From contig DF240107.1 of NCBI GenBank assembly GCA_000507305.1, positions 87,241-151,240 of the forward strand: a stretch of 64,000 nt of DNA, in the 5' to 3' direction. Below the pieces are notes generated by a model. That model worked only from the letters and a program-made list of their open reading frames with translations, was not told where the DNA came from and ran no database searches. Origin of the DNA: Breviolum minutum Mf 1.05b.01. Taxonomy: Eukaryota; Sar; Dinophyceae; Suessiales; Symbiodiniaceae. Shown here piece after piece: positions 21,075-32,997 of the stretch. A program made the position numbers and the translations under genes. Positions within the stretch are counted from its first letter, which is position 1. Every line of letters begins with the position of its first letter.

Positions 21075-21586
21075 GTGAGATGAGCATCGTGGGGCAGGAG
21101 TTCTGGGTAGTGGCAGTTGGCTGCGCCAAAGGTCAGTTTGATCCTCAGGAATCATAGGCAGTGGGAAGTCTTTTGAGATACATAAAACTCTCATGATCTC
21201 ATGAGGGTTCAACGCAAACAATCACAAACAACTACACTGGTGTGAAAAACTCAGGGAGTCCATAGAGAAGAAGGAAACCTTATTAGCTCAGCCGATACCT
21301 CAGTTTTTTTACGGTTGGATGGGTGAGACATGATTGAACATCGACACCTTTCCACGACACAAGACCAGGTTGAAGAAGTTCCAACCCTTGCGGGGTTCAG
21401 CTACAAGTCTCCAGGCAGGGCAGGTCATTTCTAAGCTTCCAATTCCATCCGATTCTTAAAACCCCTTTGCAAAAAACCGTTTTGGACCAAGATGAAAAAT
21501 ACAATCTGTACATATAAGCATATACATTTTCAACATCTTTCCTAATTAACTTGAGTCAAAAATCTGTTTGTTTTTCTACATTTTGG

Positions 21587-24500
21587 AAGTTGCCCAACAA
21601 AAAATCCCTCCAAAACTCCTCCAGGAACCATGCAAGTTCGAAGTTCCTGATGGAGATCGATCTTTGTTGTTTGGATCCTTCGACAATCTTATTCGCCTCA
21701 CGGAGCCTTGATTCGGGGTGGGACATGGGAGGTCGGCCTCGAAGCCAATGGGTTGAAAAATTTTGCTAGGCATGATTTTAATACAGGACCTTTATCAAGC
21801 TTCATGAATTTGACTATATATACATATATAACATATGGAGATCAAATAGGGTTTGCAAAATCCGCAGCGAAATGAAAGGCAAAAATCGTGGAGAAATCAT
21901 GACTCATGACTGTTTCGGTCAAACATAGAATAGATGAATAGATATTTGCACACACACACATACATCTTCTATCATCTTCTAGAGATCTATCTTCACCTAT
22001 CTTCAGGACGACCTTGCAAAGGCAGATTCGCAAGTGGACAGCATCCTCCATCGACTGGAACGACAGTATCATCCTTGGCGAATCCGCGAAGAAATCGTGA
22101 TGTTAACGTGATACTGAAAGATACCCTCCAGGAACTATCCCAAAAGGTCGGGAAGATGATTTTACCCATAGGTGTATAACGGTGTAATATGTCAAATATG
22201 TTAGTTTGGTGTGGAGGGTATGTTTTGTTGGATGATCTTTTGCACAAAATATGGCTTCAAGGTATGTGGAGTTGGATCCTAAAGCCAGATTTGTGGTGAA
22301 ATCTCAGCGGAAGGCCGACAGGGAAACAAACTGTTGGGATGTGGAAAATGTGAAAAACCAGAGATGAAAAAACAACAGGTTTGAACTAAAGTTTATAGGA
22401 AACATATCAACTATCTGATATGAATTTTGAAAAAACATGGTGGCTGGAAGCTGAAATCGTTGTTTTTTTTCTTTGGACCAACCATTTGATCTCCTCCTAA
22501 TACCTCTGGATCGAATCATATCGCAAGATTTCCGTTGCCAGGATATGCCCATACTGGACTACTTGGGGACCGCTGTCGGCCGATTGCTGGTTGTTGTCAC
22601 TGTCGTGTTTGCTTCAACATTTCATCCATAGTTCTAAGACACAACATAGGTTTTCCGACAATCGTTGTCAGTTTCAACTTAGCAGCAATGATTTTTTTTG
22701 TTATCATCAAATCTTTTCTAGAGAGAATTCATCTCATGGACTGATGGATTTGAAAAAACAGGCAATGAAAATCCTGGGATTTCAAGTCAAATGCCGAATG
22801 GAAATCCATTTTTCATGAAGTTCATCTCCTTCAACGTCAGGAATTGGCAATGGGATGAGGCGAAATATCCAAAGAGCAGGTCGATTCCTGACATGCTCAC
22901 CTATGCAATGCCTTGAAGCTCAGCATCTTGCTGTTTTGGAGTTGGAGACAGGATGTGCAGCCAGGATTTTGTTTTGTTCAAAGTTGAGTGAAGTACTTTT
23001 GAATCTAAGATTCAGTTTTGTTTAGCTGCAAAGGTATCTTTCAGTCAACATGGATATGTGCAGACTTTACTCTCACAACGACGCCTTCTTTCTTTAGTAG
23101 GTTTACTCTTGCTTTTTGGTACGTGTATTCTATAATATAAAAGAGCCAAAAACAGGTTATTGTAAAGCCACTGAAGCAAATCATATTTTTTCCCATGAAG
23201 TTCATGTTGCATGAGTTTTTGTAGTGTCTCATGCATCCCATTTGAAGCCAGTTTCACAGCGAGGTCGACGGTGAACCACATTGACGAGGAAGCCAGGAAT
23301 AAGACTATGCAGTTCAACGACTTCAAAACACAAATGAGTTGGGGAATCTCAGGTTGACTTTCAACGACTTAGAAACCAATGGTTGCATCACGCCTTTGAC
23401 AAGGATGATTTCTGGAGAGATGAAACGATGAAACTTTGCCTGGAGACATATCTTGGATAATTCGTGAAATCAGTGTGGTGCATTGGCTCCAGCACGCAGA
23501 AATTTCAATTTTGGGTACCTTTAGCACTCCGGGAGATGGTTCGACCATCCGAGAATTTTCCCAAATGAGTTTCCCTTGCGGTTGGTGATGCGAAACACCT
23601 CACGATGCCAAACGCGTGGGATGCAGGCAATTTGGCCAAGAAGGATGCGACCAACCTCGCAGGAGATTTTTGATGGGAGTATGCAATGGTAAAGACAATC
23701 CTAATACAACAACTTTAAAGCATCACTTGAAATCAAACGAAAGATAGGGCAATGGAGTGTTTCCATGCTTGCAATGTTTTGGGATGCTGAATCTAAAGCA
23801 GATCTCATGAAAAGGATGATGTTTGATTGTTTTCGATATCTCACACCGCTGTCTCTTCGGAGGACGGGACTTGATTGATGTCCTGACGCCTGAGCGAGTG
23901 AAGGCGGACGGTGGTCCGGACGATGATTTCATCTCGCCGCTCGGCGGGAAAGGTTTGGGTGGGTTTTGGGGGTTTTGGGAAGTGCAAAGATCGGGGAAAT
24001 CAGGTGTGTAAAGAATAATTAGTGAGAAGATGACTGATTGGGGAACTTTTCCTTCAAACTGACCTCATTTCAGGTGAAGGTAAATTAATGTAAATGATCA
24101 CATCAACATTGGAGTTCCAACCATTTCGAAAAAGAACTTACTGGTAAGCCGTGAAAACTGTGAAAAGAACAGGTGCACAGGAGTCTTCATGCTATAGAGG
24201 ATGGTAGTTTTTGCTGCGCTTTGTTAAATGAAAGACTTTGTTCCATCTCAGGTGCGTGCGTGACATTTTGATTATTTTTGTTCGAAATAAATTAGATGCC
24301 GATGCCCCTGGATCCGACGTATGAGCAGAGAACATGAGACACTTCAAATCAGGCTTCAAATCAACAAATTTAAACAAAGATTATCAAGGAATATCATATC
24401 ATCCATCCGAAAGTATTGAATGCACTTGCTTGAAGCTGACAGTCTAATGCCCGCATAAATTGAGTCATTCTGTAGTCCATATTGTTCCGAATAAACCCCT

Positions 24501-26838
24501 GTGAGTAGATGGAAGGTGTTCCTTGTGTTCCAAGGACAGAGCATCTCATCACCGTTCCGGTGATTGTCCCTCGTGGTGGCGAGGTGCAAATCCTTGTAAA
24601 GTGAGCAAACTTTTCTCCAGAATTCATCATGAAGCAGGCATGCGCATACTCATACGTGTCTTTTTCGCAACACAAGAGGAAGAAGACCTACACCATATAG
24701 GGCAGTCCAGCAGAGACAAAGCATCATTGTTTAAGCAGTTTTCCCGCTTTTGCAGGAGGAGTTTCTGAAAATGTACGAGACCATGCAAGAGAACGTGGTG
24801 TTTGGAGCCTGAAATTTGCATCTTTTCAGGGTAACCTAAGCAGGTAAAGATTGCAAGATTGACGATTGCATGGATGTTTTCAGGACCGAAACGCTACGCG
24901 AAACCATGTGTATCATTCTAGTTCAAGCTTTTGTGGAATCGATTTTTGAGATATAAGAGGCTGCCATCATCGCATTGACACTTGAGTCATGTCATACATG
25001 TCATTTATTTGCTACCGTCGGTGTATCACCAATCATGTTTCGCATCATGGTCGATCTTAGGCCTATGTCCGCAAGGCAATTCAAAGGCGTTGATGACAAG
25101 GCAAAGTTTTCAGTCAGTTTGATTTCATGGATTTTCATGATGATTTGCACTTGCTGGGTAGGTTAGTATTCTGCCATGATGTTTTGTTTCTTTATGGATT
25201 TTATTGGCATTGGGAGCAAGGACGGACTGCTTCAACTGCTTGACCTGACTCACTGTTTCTAGTTCCAAAGATGCAAGGATGGCAACACCCTTTGGCGCGT
25301 GGTCATGCTTGCTTCTGAGATTTAGTGTAGAAAACAAGTAATGAAGAGAGCTTAGGGGAGTTTTTCTATGTATGCTGATTGAATGTTGGAAACCGAGGTT
25401 CAGAAGTGCCGTTGAAGGCTTCAAAAAAGCCTGCCGGGAGAAACGCTTTGCAGCCATGAACCTCAGAAAAAATGACACCAGAATTTTGGGAAAGGTATTT
25501 TTGTCTGAGAAAAATCCTCAAACTGGCAGTCCAAGGTCAGAGATTTTGAGTTCAGCAAGGATGGTTTGTAGCTCAAGCCAGAAAGCTGGCAAGTTTGAGC
25601 TCCAGAAGCCGGTTGTTCGTTAACGACTTCAGGCTATGTCAAGCTGGAGCAACAGCGCAAGAACGTGGAAGAGTCCGTCAAAAGGTGCCATTTTGGAAGA
25701 TCAAGTGACTCAAGTGTCAACCCTTTGCATCTTCCAAATCCGCTACAGTTGCTGGTCAAATCTTCAGTGACATCCCGCCAGGCAGCGGGATTTAGTCAAC
25801 GGTCTCTACCAGGCCTCTTAGTGAAAGCAGAAACGCGTTGGAAATCGAATCTTCAGTCGGATACGAGATTCAGGATTTTGAACCAATTTGCACCTGCAAA
25901 TCATCACTGACCCCAAGAGATGCTTTGACCACTCCTAATGTCACCAATGTTGCCACTTTACCAGGCTTCTTGGTCGGATGTCTTTGTAGTGAATGCCTCA
26001 GCTTGCCACAGTTTTCTGTGCAGATACTTGACTTGAATCTTTTAACATCTTTTATCAATTTACCTATGTTTACCTTCAACATTCACAAATCAAGATGTAG
26101 TTGAAACTTGCCCCGAGGCATGGATGCACATCAAGGTATGCGATTACGGATAAGATTGCCTGATTTTTTGGTTGATATCTTGGATTGATTTGGTGGTAAG
26201 CAGTGCTATTTTGTTCAATAATTGATGTTTGCCTTGATTTTGCATGTTTGATATGATTGTAAATTATGATTCAAATTCCTATATACTATGTTTGGATGGA
26301 AAGGTGAAGAGGAAATACAACATATATAAAGCTTGGCCTTGTCATATTCCAGCAGATGTAAGAATTATTGAATGAGAGGCAATGCGAGTTTTCGTGGAGA
26401 GTGTCCTGCGCTTTGGAATGTCAGAAGCCAAAACAGTTCTTTGATACTTCAGCAACGCAGTCGAAAAATGTCCAAAAAATCTTTTCTCGTCCAAAGGCCT
26501 CCCAGCTTCGCGGCCTTCATCATGAGCCCCAAGGCGCTCAAATTGGTCCATTTTTGTCGCAACCATTTAGATGAAGTTGTGCCAAAGGAGAGAGATGCAA
26601 ACTGAAAGAAGACACAGAAAACTAGTTGGCTCATTTGCTGTATGACACCATGGAATTTCTTGATATGGCGCTACCCCCAAATCATGGACAAAAAACATCC
26701 TGAATTGAATGCAAGATCTTATGTTCTTTCATTCACAGGCCCCCTTGACCTGTACCATTTGTTGCTTTTGCCCAGGGCGACACAACTCTTGCACGCAAAG
26801 CTTTGGCGGACACCCTTGGCAAACAGGCAAAACGACAC
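21587..26838 (+). CDS. V-type H+-ATPase subunit C (stalk subunit of V1), many small exons
   Basis: Subunit C links the peripheral stalks of the V-ATPase and controls reversible V1/Vo assembly on acidic organelle membranes. Exons read in family order: up to 21702 (FEVPDGDRSLLFGSFDNLIR), 22007-22065 (DDLAKADSQVDSILHRLER), 22262 to about 22310 (YVELDPKARFVVKSQR), 22542 to about 22589 (DMPILDYLGTAVGRLL), about 23264-23335 (STVNHIDEEARNKTMQFNDF), 23627 to about 23660 (GNLAKKDATN), 23863-23935 (LIDVLTPERVKADGGPDDDF), 24535-24583 (TEHLITVPVIVPRGGE), 24756 to about 24810 (FLKMYETMQENVV), about 25404-25455 (AVEGFKKACREKRFA), 25633-25684 (YVKLEQQRKNVEESVK), 26095-26135 (CPEAWMHIK), 26379-26419 (AMRVFVESVLRFG), 26506-26533 (FAAFIMSPK) and 26776 to about 26838 (GDTTLARKALADTLG). 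Splice phases agree at most joins checked. The N-terminal exon and the final C-terminal block were not found. Several introns start with GC or GA. Confidence 0.9.
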
Positions 26839-26849
26839 TCGCTGTGCAG

Positions 26850-27280
26850 CTGTTCATGCCCCGCCTGTTGATTTTATGTCTCAATAAAACTAGGCGGGTG
26901 CGATGAGCACCAGTATGTCTGAGACCGTCCTAACCTCAAGTTGTCCATAAAGTTGAAGTCCATTGTCCATGAATGTATCAACATCATTGCTACGATGTTT
27001 TTGCTTTACGAATGTGGTAGGTTTGAAACAACTCAAGATACGATGATTGCCTTGATGTATGTGTTTGTGTGGATGACTCTTCTGGAATTACAGTAGATGC
27101 ATAGTATAGCTTTATTTGTTGGCAAGTCCACAGATATCTTTGTGTGTTTTGCGACAAAATGTTTTCAATGAAAGCTTTCTCAATGTTGTCAGAGTTTCCA
27201 GCAAATTGATGCTTTATGGTGTGCCATGGCTTCAACTGGTGTGAATATGTGGAGTTCGACTAGTAGATTTTCCTAGCGCA
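26850..27280. other. Gap with no supported exon
   Basis: This should hold the last V-ATPase C exon and its 3' UTR, but I could not identify the conserved tyrosine-rich C-terminus with confidence. Confidence 0.35.
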
Positions 27281-27287
27281 AGCAGGT

Positions 27288-30020
27288 GTTTTTGACCCGA
27301 TGCATAGATGGGTACAGCTCAACAACACAACGAAACCAGAGGTAAGAAAGATCAGCGCATTCCGTTAAGCCATGGCATCAAATAAACATTTGAGCCACAT
27401 TTGATTGACTGAAGCTTTGATTTGGAGATGTTTGAAAGACTTTGAGGCAGATGGCGATGACGAATTCTTTCCTTATGTCTCTTTGTCCTTCACGTGCTGC
27501 TGGCAGCTGTTGCAACCACCAAACAGTTGAAAGAAAACCTTGGTAGTTTCCTAACATGACGATATTCTCTATCGTTTCCCTGCATATTCCCAATACAGAT
27601 GATGTGTGGATACCACCATTTTTGAACATGACTGTTGTGTAATGTAGATTTCATGGCCGAAAAAAGCTTTCCCGAGTGCCAGGCCATTTGCAGTGAATCG
27701 CGAGGGGAAGTAAGAAGCAGCACAAAACTCAACCTGTGAAACTCCGGAGGGCGGCTCACCATACGAAAACCCTACACATTTATGGATTTTATTGTATTAT
27801 TATCTATTTATCATCTATTTATCCCCAAGAATTCGCACAGCTGAAGATTCACATGTAAGCCGCTGCTGTTTTTACGTATGAATGCCCCCCTTTGTCACCA
27901 TGGTTTTTCTCTGTTTGAGGCGTCAAAATCATTTCGTTTCGCAACGCTTCTGAGCTCAACATGCAGAAGTAGCTTGTGTTCCTTGGCTGTGGCCATGCTC
28001 GGCCATGGTGGCTAAGAGGGATCCTGCTAAAATGATGCTATCATCTTGACCTTGAGCATCTCCTCAAATTGAGAATGCAAAGACTGATAAGACTCAAACA
28101 CTTAGATCAGCAGGACACCTCCATCGAACAGCCAAATAGCAATTTTGTGGTGCTTTTTTTTGGCGTTGAGATTTGATATGATTTGATACGTTGAGTTACG
28201 TTGCAAGTGACTCATTAGTTGGTCATTCAAAGTCGTAGTGTACAACTCTACAACATATCTACGATTCAAACGAGTTCTTGGGCATTTATGTTTTCTTCTT
28301 GCAAAGGTTGATCTCAAGAAGATGCCATTTCCTGCAGTGATGTTGCGGGTGAACAAGAAAAGCCTGGCAGTTGAAACGCCCTTGGGGACATCGGTTCAAT
28401 GCTGACTCCAATACATAATTCAAAACTCTGAAGACTTTAAAGATCTCGAGCAAGTAGAACCTGAAATGGGGCATATGCAGAGATGATTATGTACGGTACT
28501 TGAATGATAAGACAAGTTTCAAGGCAGATGATTCAGGCAGCACCTTTGAAACAAAGTTGATGTTGCCTTTTCAGATGAATTGCCACCCCCAAACAAAATA
28601 TCACTAACTTACCAACACTTCAGGCGGCCACTCGCTGTACCTATGCATCATGAGTAAAGTTTTTGTTCACAGCGTTTCCCATAAGGATTCGGGGTTGAGG
28701 TTTGAAATTGTTTTAGCTTTGAGACAACGCGATGCAGTGAGTCAGTTGGGTGCATTGCAACTCGTGACTCGTGATCGTTTGATTGAAACTGGATTAGGGG
28801 AGAGTCATTAGAACTGGCTTTAATCCCAAAACGGATGAGTCTTTACCAGTGGCGCTGTTTTCATCTTGTCTCCCCCTTTCGAGACTCCAGGTCTTGGGAA
28901 TGCAGGGGTTGTGGAGGGGATTTCTACAAATAGCTGCTCCCATGGATGTTTTTCTGGTTACCTCAGCGTTTTCTGCCTTTGCTTTCATGCTTCAATCGGT
29001 TGAAAAATGCATGATGTCAAATTCTGATCCCACAAACAAAATGTAAAAAAGGAAACATGAGCAAGCCACAGTCCACCCAGTTCAATTTTGACACATTCAT
29101 GGGACAATGCAAACATGTAAGGTGAAATTTTGCAAGGGTTTATTCATGAATCTTTATGAAACTATGCATGCATGAAGAATTGAGAAAACGATGCTTTAGT
29201 TTATCATAGTCATAGTCCTCAGGGACTACACAGTTTCATAGCATCATCCCAGCCTGTTACAACGCAACATATGCTGTGCCATGATGGCAGTTAGTTCTCG
29301 CTTTTCCGGCTTAGAAGTTCTTCCAAAACTATCATGACGTTGCAAGGTTTTCAGCATTGACATCAACTTCGGCAGCTTTGGATTGTGTTTGAATTTTTAT
29401 CTATTTCCCACAGCAATGGCACGCTTCTCTCGCAAGAAAAACATGCCATCGTAGTTGAAATTGCATTTTCCTTCCGTATTATTTAATGGTTAGGATTTCG
29501 ACCAGAGTAACAACATCATGCTTTCTTGGAAGTCATGACTGCATCAAACCATGGGATACAACCCAGTGTCTGAGCCTCAGATACAAAGGTGGCTGTGTTG
29601 TTATGGGTTGAATGCAGATGTGTAGAGGTACCATGATATTATAGCAGAGAATCAAAGATGATTGCAATTGTAACAGGTAAAATCAAGATGCAAAACTTGT
29701 AAAGAACGTGCATTGAACTTATGTGAGCTCTTTGTTGTTGCTGTTTTTTTTCAGCCTGAACACGAGTTTGAACATCGAAAGGACCTTGACCAGATCGCAC
29801 CACAGGTCGAGCCGTTCCAGAAGTGACCTGCTACTTCCGTTGGATGCCAGCCACTTAGATATTGATCCAAGTCATCTGCAGATTTCAAGGAAAATTACGT
29901 AGCAAAAAGTGAGTGCAAAACATTTGCAGGTTCCTTTGGAACAATTTCTTCATGGAGCCATCCGACACGTGGCATGCCCAGGTTGTGTTTTCAGATTTGT
30001 TTCGAGTAGTCAAGTTGCAA
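27288..30020 (+). CDS. Unassigned exons upstream of the DnaJ-like exons
   Basis: Convincing coding segments are 27288 to about 27340 (VFDPMHRWVQLNNTTKPE followed by GTAAGA), 29756-29823 (PEHEFEHRKDLDQIAPQVEP), an overlapping different frame at 29825-29890 (DLLLPLDASHLDIDPSHLQI), and 29931 to about 30020 (FLWNNFFMEPSDTWHAQVVF, then SDLFRVVKLQK before GTGAGC). A short Cys segment at about 28880-28915 (ECRGCGG) could be one knuckle of a DnaJ zinc finger. I cannot tell whether these belong to one gene with the DnaJ-like exons or to a different one. Between 27.35 and 29.7 kb the rest is AT-rich and non-coding in appearance. Confidence 0.45.
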
Positions 30021-30259
30021 AAAGTGAGCATGTCTCAGGTACAAGTGAATCGGAAGGAATTGCAGAAAGCGGGTTACAGAGTACTTCAGGAGATGTGTTT
30101 TTGTGAAACGTCTGTGATGTGTTGCAAGGCTTTTCTCGTGACAACAAAAATAACTTGGGAATGACACCTGTGACATATTTTAGATATAGGTGATGCGCAT
30201 TTGTCCAGTTTACCCATGGTAATTACATGCATGTTCATCCATTTTCCATCCGATTTCAG

Positions 30260-31615
30260 GACACTTTTGAGATCCTTATCCCATGTGGAGCTCCAGATGG
30301 ACATCGAGTGACCTTTCCTAACAAGGCTGGATTTTATTGATGGAAGGAAAGCCTTAGGTGGCTCAGAAATAGATCAAACTCACCAGTGGACAGGACAAAA
30401 GCTATGATTCATATACGTATAAGTACAGATGTATAATGATGTATACACACATGTTTTTTTCCCGATTTTGTTTCCGTGATGTTTGTTCTTGGTATCGCAT
30501 GGTAGTGAAAATGGCGTTGCCTAAACTCACAATGTACATGTCGACAATGCCGCGCAACTTCCTTGCGCAGCTCAGCCGGAGAAATTCACTTCTTGGATTC
30601 TTCCATTCAGGTAACGTCTGGTGATGTGATCTTCGTTTTGCAGGCGCTACTCCTCCAAATTCAGAAAAGTAGTGAGCAAGACGATATGAAACAAGATAAA
30701 CCATGCAAATATTGCACGTAATTATGCCTTACATCACACATTTTTTTTCCCCGAGACGCCAGGAACTGGCTCATCCCACCTGGACCCGTTGTGGCTCGCA
30801 TCTCTTTGTGGAGAAATCCATCTCTTTGTGGCAGGCACCTTTGACACCACCTGAAAATGATCCTCACAATGATCAACTGATCCACCATTGACCAGACAAT
30901 TTCTACAAAACAAATCCACACCCATGGTGGTGCAATGTGGTGCATCGGGTATAGCGGTGATATGTGGTCAGTTCATAAGGATCCTCCAAGGTGATTCCAA
31001 ATCACACCATTGGCTCAAGGTTGCAGCTGTGCACAGTCTTGAACTTTGATTACCTCTAGCTACTTCCATGCAAAACTCAGACGTTCTAAAATCCAAACAT
31101 GTTTGGACAATATGATTCAAACACGTCATTTGAGCCATTTCTACACATATTTATGGATCTGTTACAGGGCAACAGAGTAAAAATGCATGGAAACAGCGCA
31201 ATCACTGGAATTCACATTGACATCGAGTGATTTTACATTATTTGGATTCGCTCTTGTCGCCTTGTCAGGTGCTCAGATCTTCAGATGAAAAGTCTTGCAG
31301 GGAGAGATACGGGTTCTGAATACCATACCACTTGCATACCACCTTCAGTTCATTATTCGGTACACCACTCTACTGCCAAGAGAAAAAGAAATCTCTATTG
31401 ACTTATGTTGTAGTGAATAGGCATTTTCCCACCTAAGATTTGTGCAGCAATTTGCTTAGTCATCACTTTGTCTTATCATTTTGCTTGCTTGGTAATAGTT
31501 TGCTCGTTTCTTTGGTAAACGTCCTGGTTTCGCACGACATTGAGGTTTCTTATCATGATGGCTTCCCATGTCGCCATGGGCGCTATGGGTCTGGCAGCTT
31601 TCCAGGTGGGGGGAA
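30260..31615 (+). CDS. DnaJ (Hsp40) C-terminal substrate-binding domain exons
   Basis: Exon 30260 to about 30329, after TTTCAG, reads DTFEILIPCGAPDGHRVTFP and NKA, the first C-terminal beta domain of DnaJ proteins (IP-x-G-x-x-DG-x-x-V-x-F). Exon about 30763-30835 reads HPTWTRCGSHLFVEKSISLW and QA, matching the H-x2-F-x-R-x-G-x-DLF-x-E-x-x-I-x-L-x-x-A block. A third candidate at about 31543-31615 (IEVSYHDGFPCRHGRYGSGS) fits the later GMP-x-R...GDL region more loosely. Such proteins stimulate Hsp70 ATPase and hand over unfolded clients. I did not find the J domain with its HPD motif, so the 5' part of the gene is missing from my reading or has been lost. The call rests on two motif matches in the correct order. 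Confidence 0.6.
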
Positions 31616-32997
31616 GGAAGGAATCCATGGTGAATCCATTGGTGAAACCATAGGGTTTTTCACGTTTTTTTTAATGGTTTATGGTTTATTTTTCAAGCTG
31701 ATCCAAGTCGTTTGTGTCAGTTTGTGTCACTATGATCCAAGGCAGCCATATTAGCATCGCGGCGTCAAGATGGAGGCAAGGTACTTAGGTTTTCACTCCG
31801 AGAAGTTCTCTTGCAGACCCCGAACCATGCGGCAGAAGGACGCTAATATCCTTATTATTTGAGATGGTAACAATATGGAGCGATGCTTTTATCCCCGTGC
31901 TCCACTGACCAAAGAAATTCTATGAAGATATAGAATGAATACTAACTGCTTTGGTAGTAATAGAATCAGTTACCACACACCGGTAGCTATCCAGTAGCTA
32001 TCCAGCAAAACGCCTTCAAGGACCTCGACTTCGTGGGCACAGCGCGTGCCGTTGCGAAGTGCGACTTTGGGGTCACTTGGCCACGTTGAAAAAAGACCGT
32101 TTTTCATCGTTTTTCTTTTTTCTGCGTTTCACGTTTCCTGAAATGCCAAGGTCCTGGAGGAACAAGAGGGCGATCTTTGGAAACCTTGGTCAAGAGCCTC
32201 AGGTGACAGTGGAAACCATCAAGTTTACAGCATGTTTACAGCCCTTTTTTATCAAGGCGGCCGAAGCTGCCTCAAAGCCTTCATGGCGGCCTTCACCGTC
32301 CGGTGCCCACAGTGAAAATCAACACCTCGGACTGTCTGGCTGAGCGAAAATGAGGTGTTTTTCATGGTGTCTTGATATTTGGCACCATGGTAAATATCAG
32401 GTGAAATATCAACAAGATGTTCAATCAATAGTACGTATGTATGGGAATATAGCACCCAATGTTTCCCTTTTGGCGGTTCCATCTTGCGAAGATTTTGAAT
32501 TTTTGCAAGCACGTTTGGACGATTTCACTTGAACATCCATCATTTCCCAACAAAAACTGCCCGACATACATGGCATCGATCCACCAAAAGATGGCTTTGA
32601 GCCGAATCATCGCATCAACATCCATCATTTTTGGATCACCAGTGAACACCCCTGCGCTGTGCCGCGCGCGAAAACGCGTTTCGATGGAGCGCCTTGGGTT
32701 GCAAAGGACATAATGTGCCGAGTACATGTGTTCACGAACTTGTAAGACCAAGGGCCCAAGCCTCTTCTGGTTCATGTATTTTTTTCCATTTTTTCCTGGA
32801 GATGACACTAGCCATTGGATCATAGATGTAGGACTTTTGACATGTATATAAAAGATAGCAGGGTTTATAGACGCTGTTTTTGAATGTCGTTCATTCAGGG
32901 CATGCGGTATGAAGGTACATCATTGTGATGTTGACATGTGGCACTTGAAGCTCCTCAAGCCTCGTAAGTGGCGACCTTACCATCGCCCCAAGGTCAA
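31616..32997. other. Gap without a firmly supported exon
   Basis: Open segments near 32150-32215 (VLEEQEGDLWKPW) and 32220-32340 are possible DnaJ-gene exons but show no family motif. The remainder includes the promoter region and 5' UTR of the receptor gene; no TATA box or other dinoflagellate promoter signal can be named. Confidence 0.3.

Noticed and set aside
31008..31019. CCATTGGCTCAAG resembling a spliced-leader remnant
   Set aside because: It lacks two T residues of the leader and the upstream part does not match; it is not adjacent to a supported start codon.
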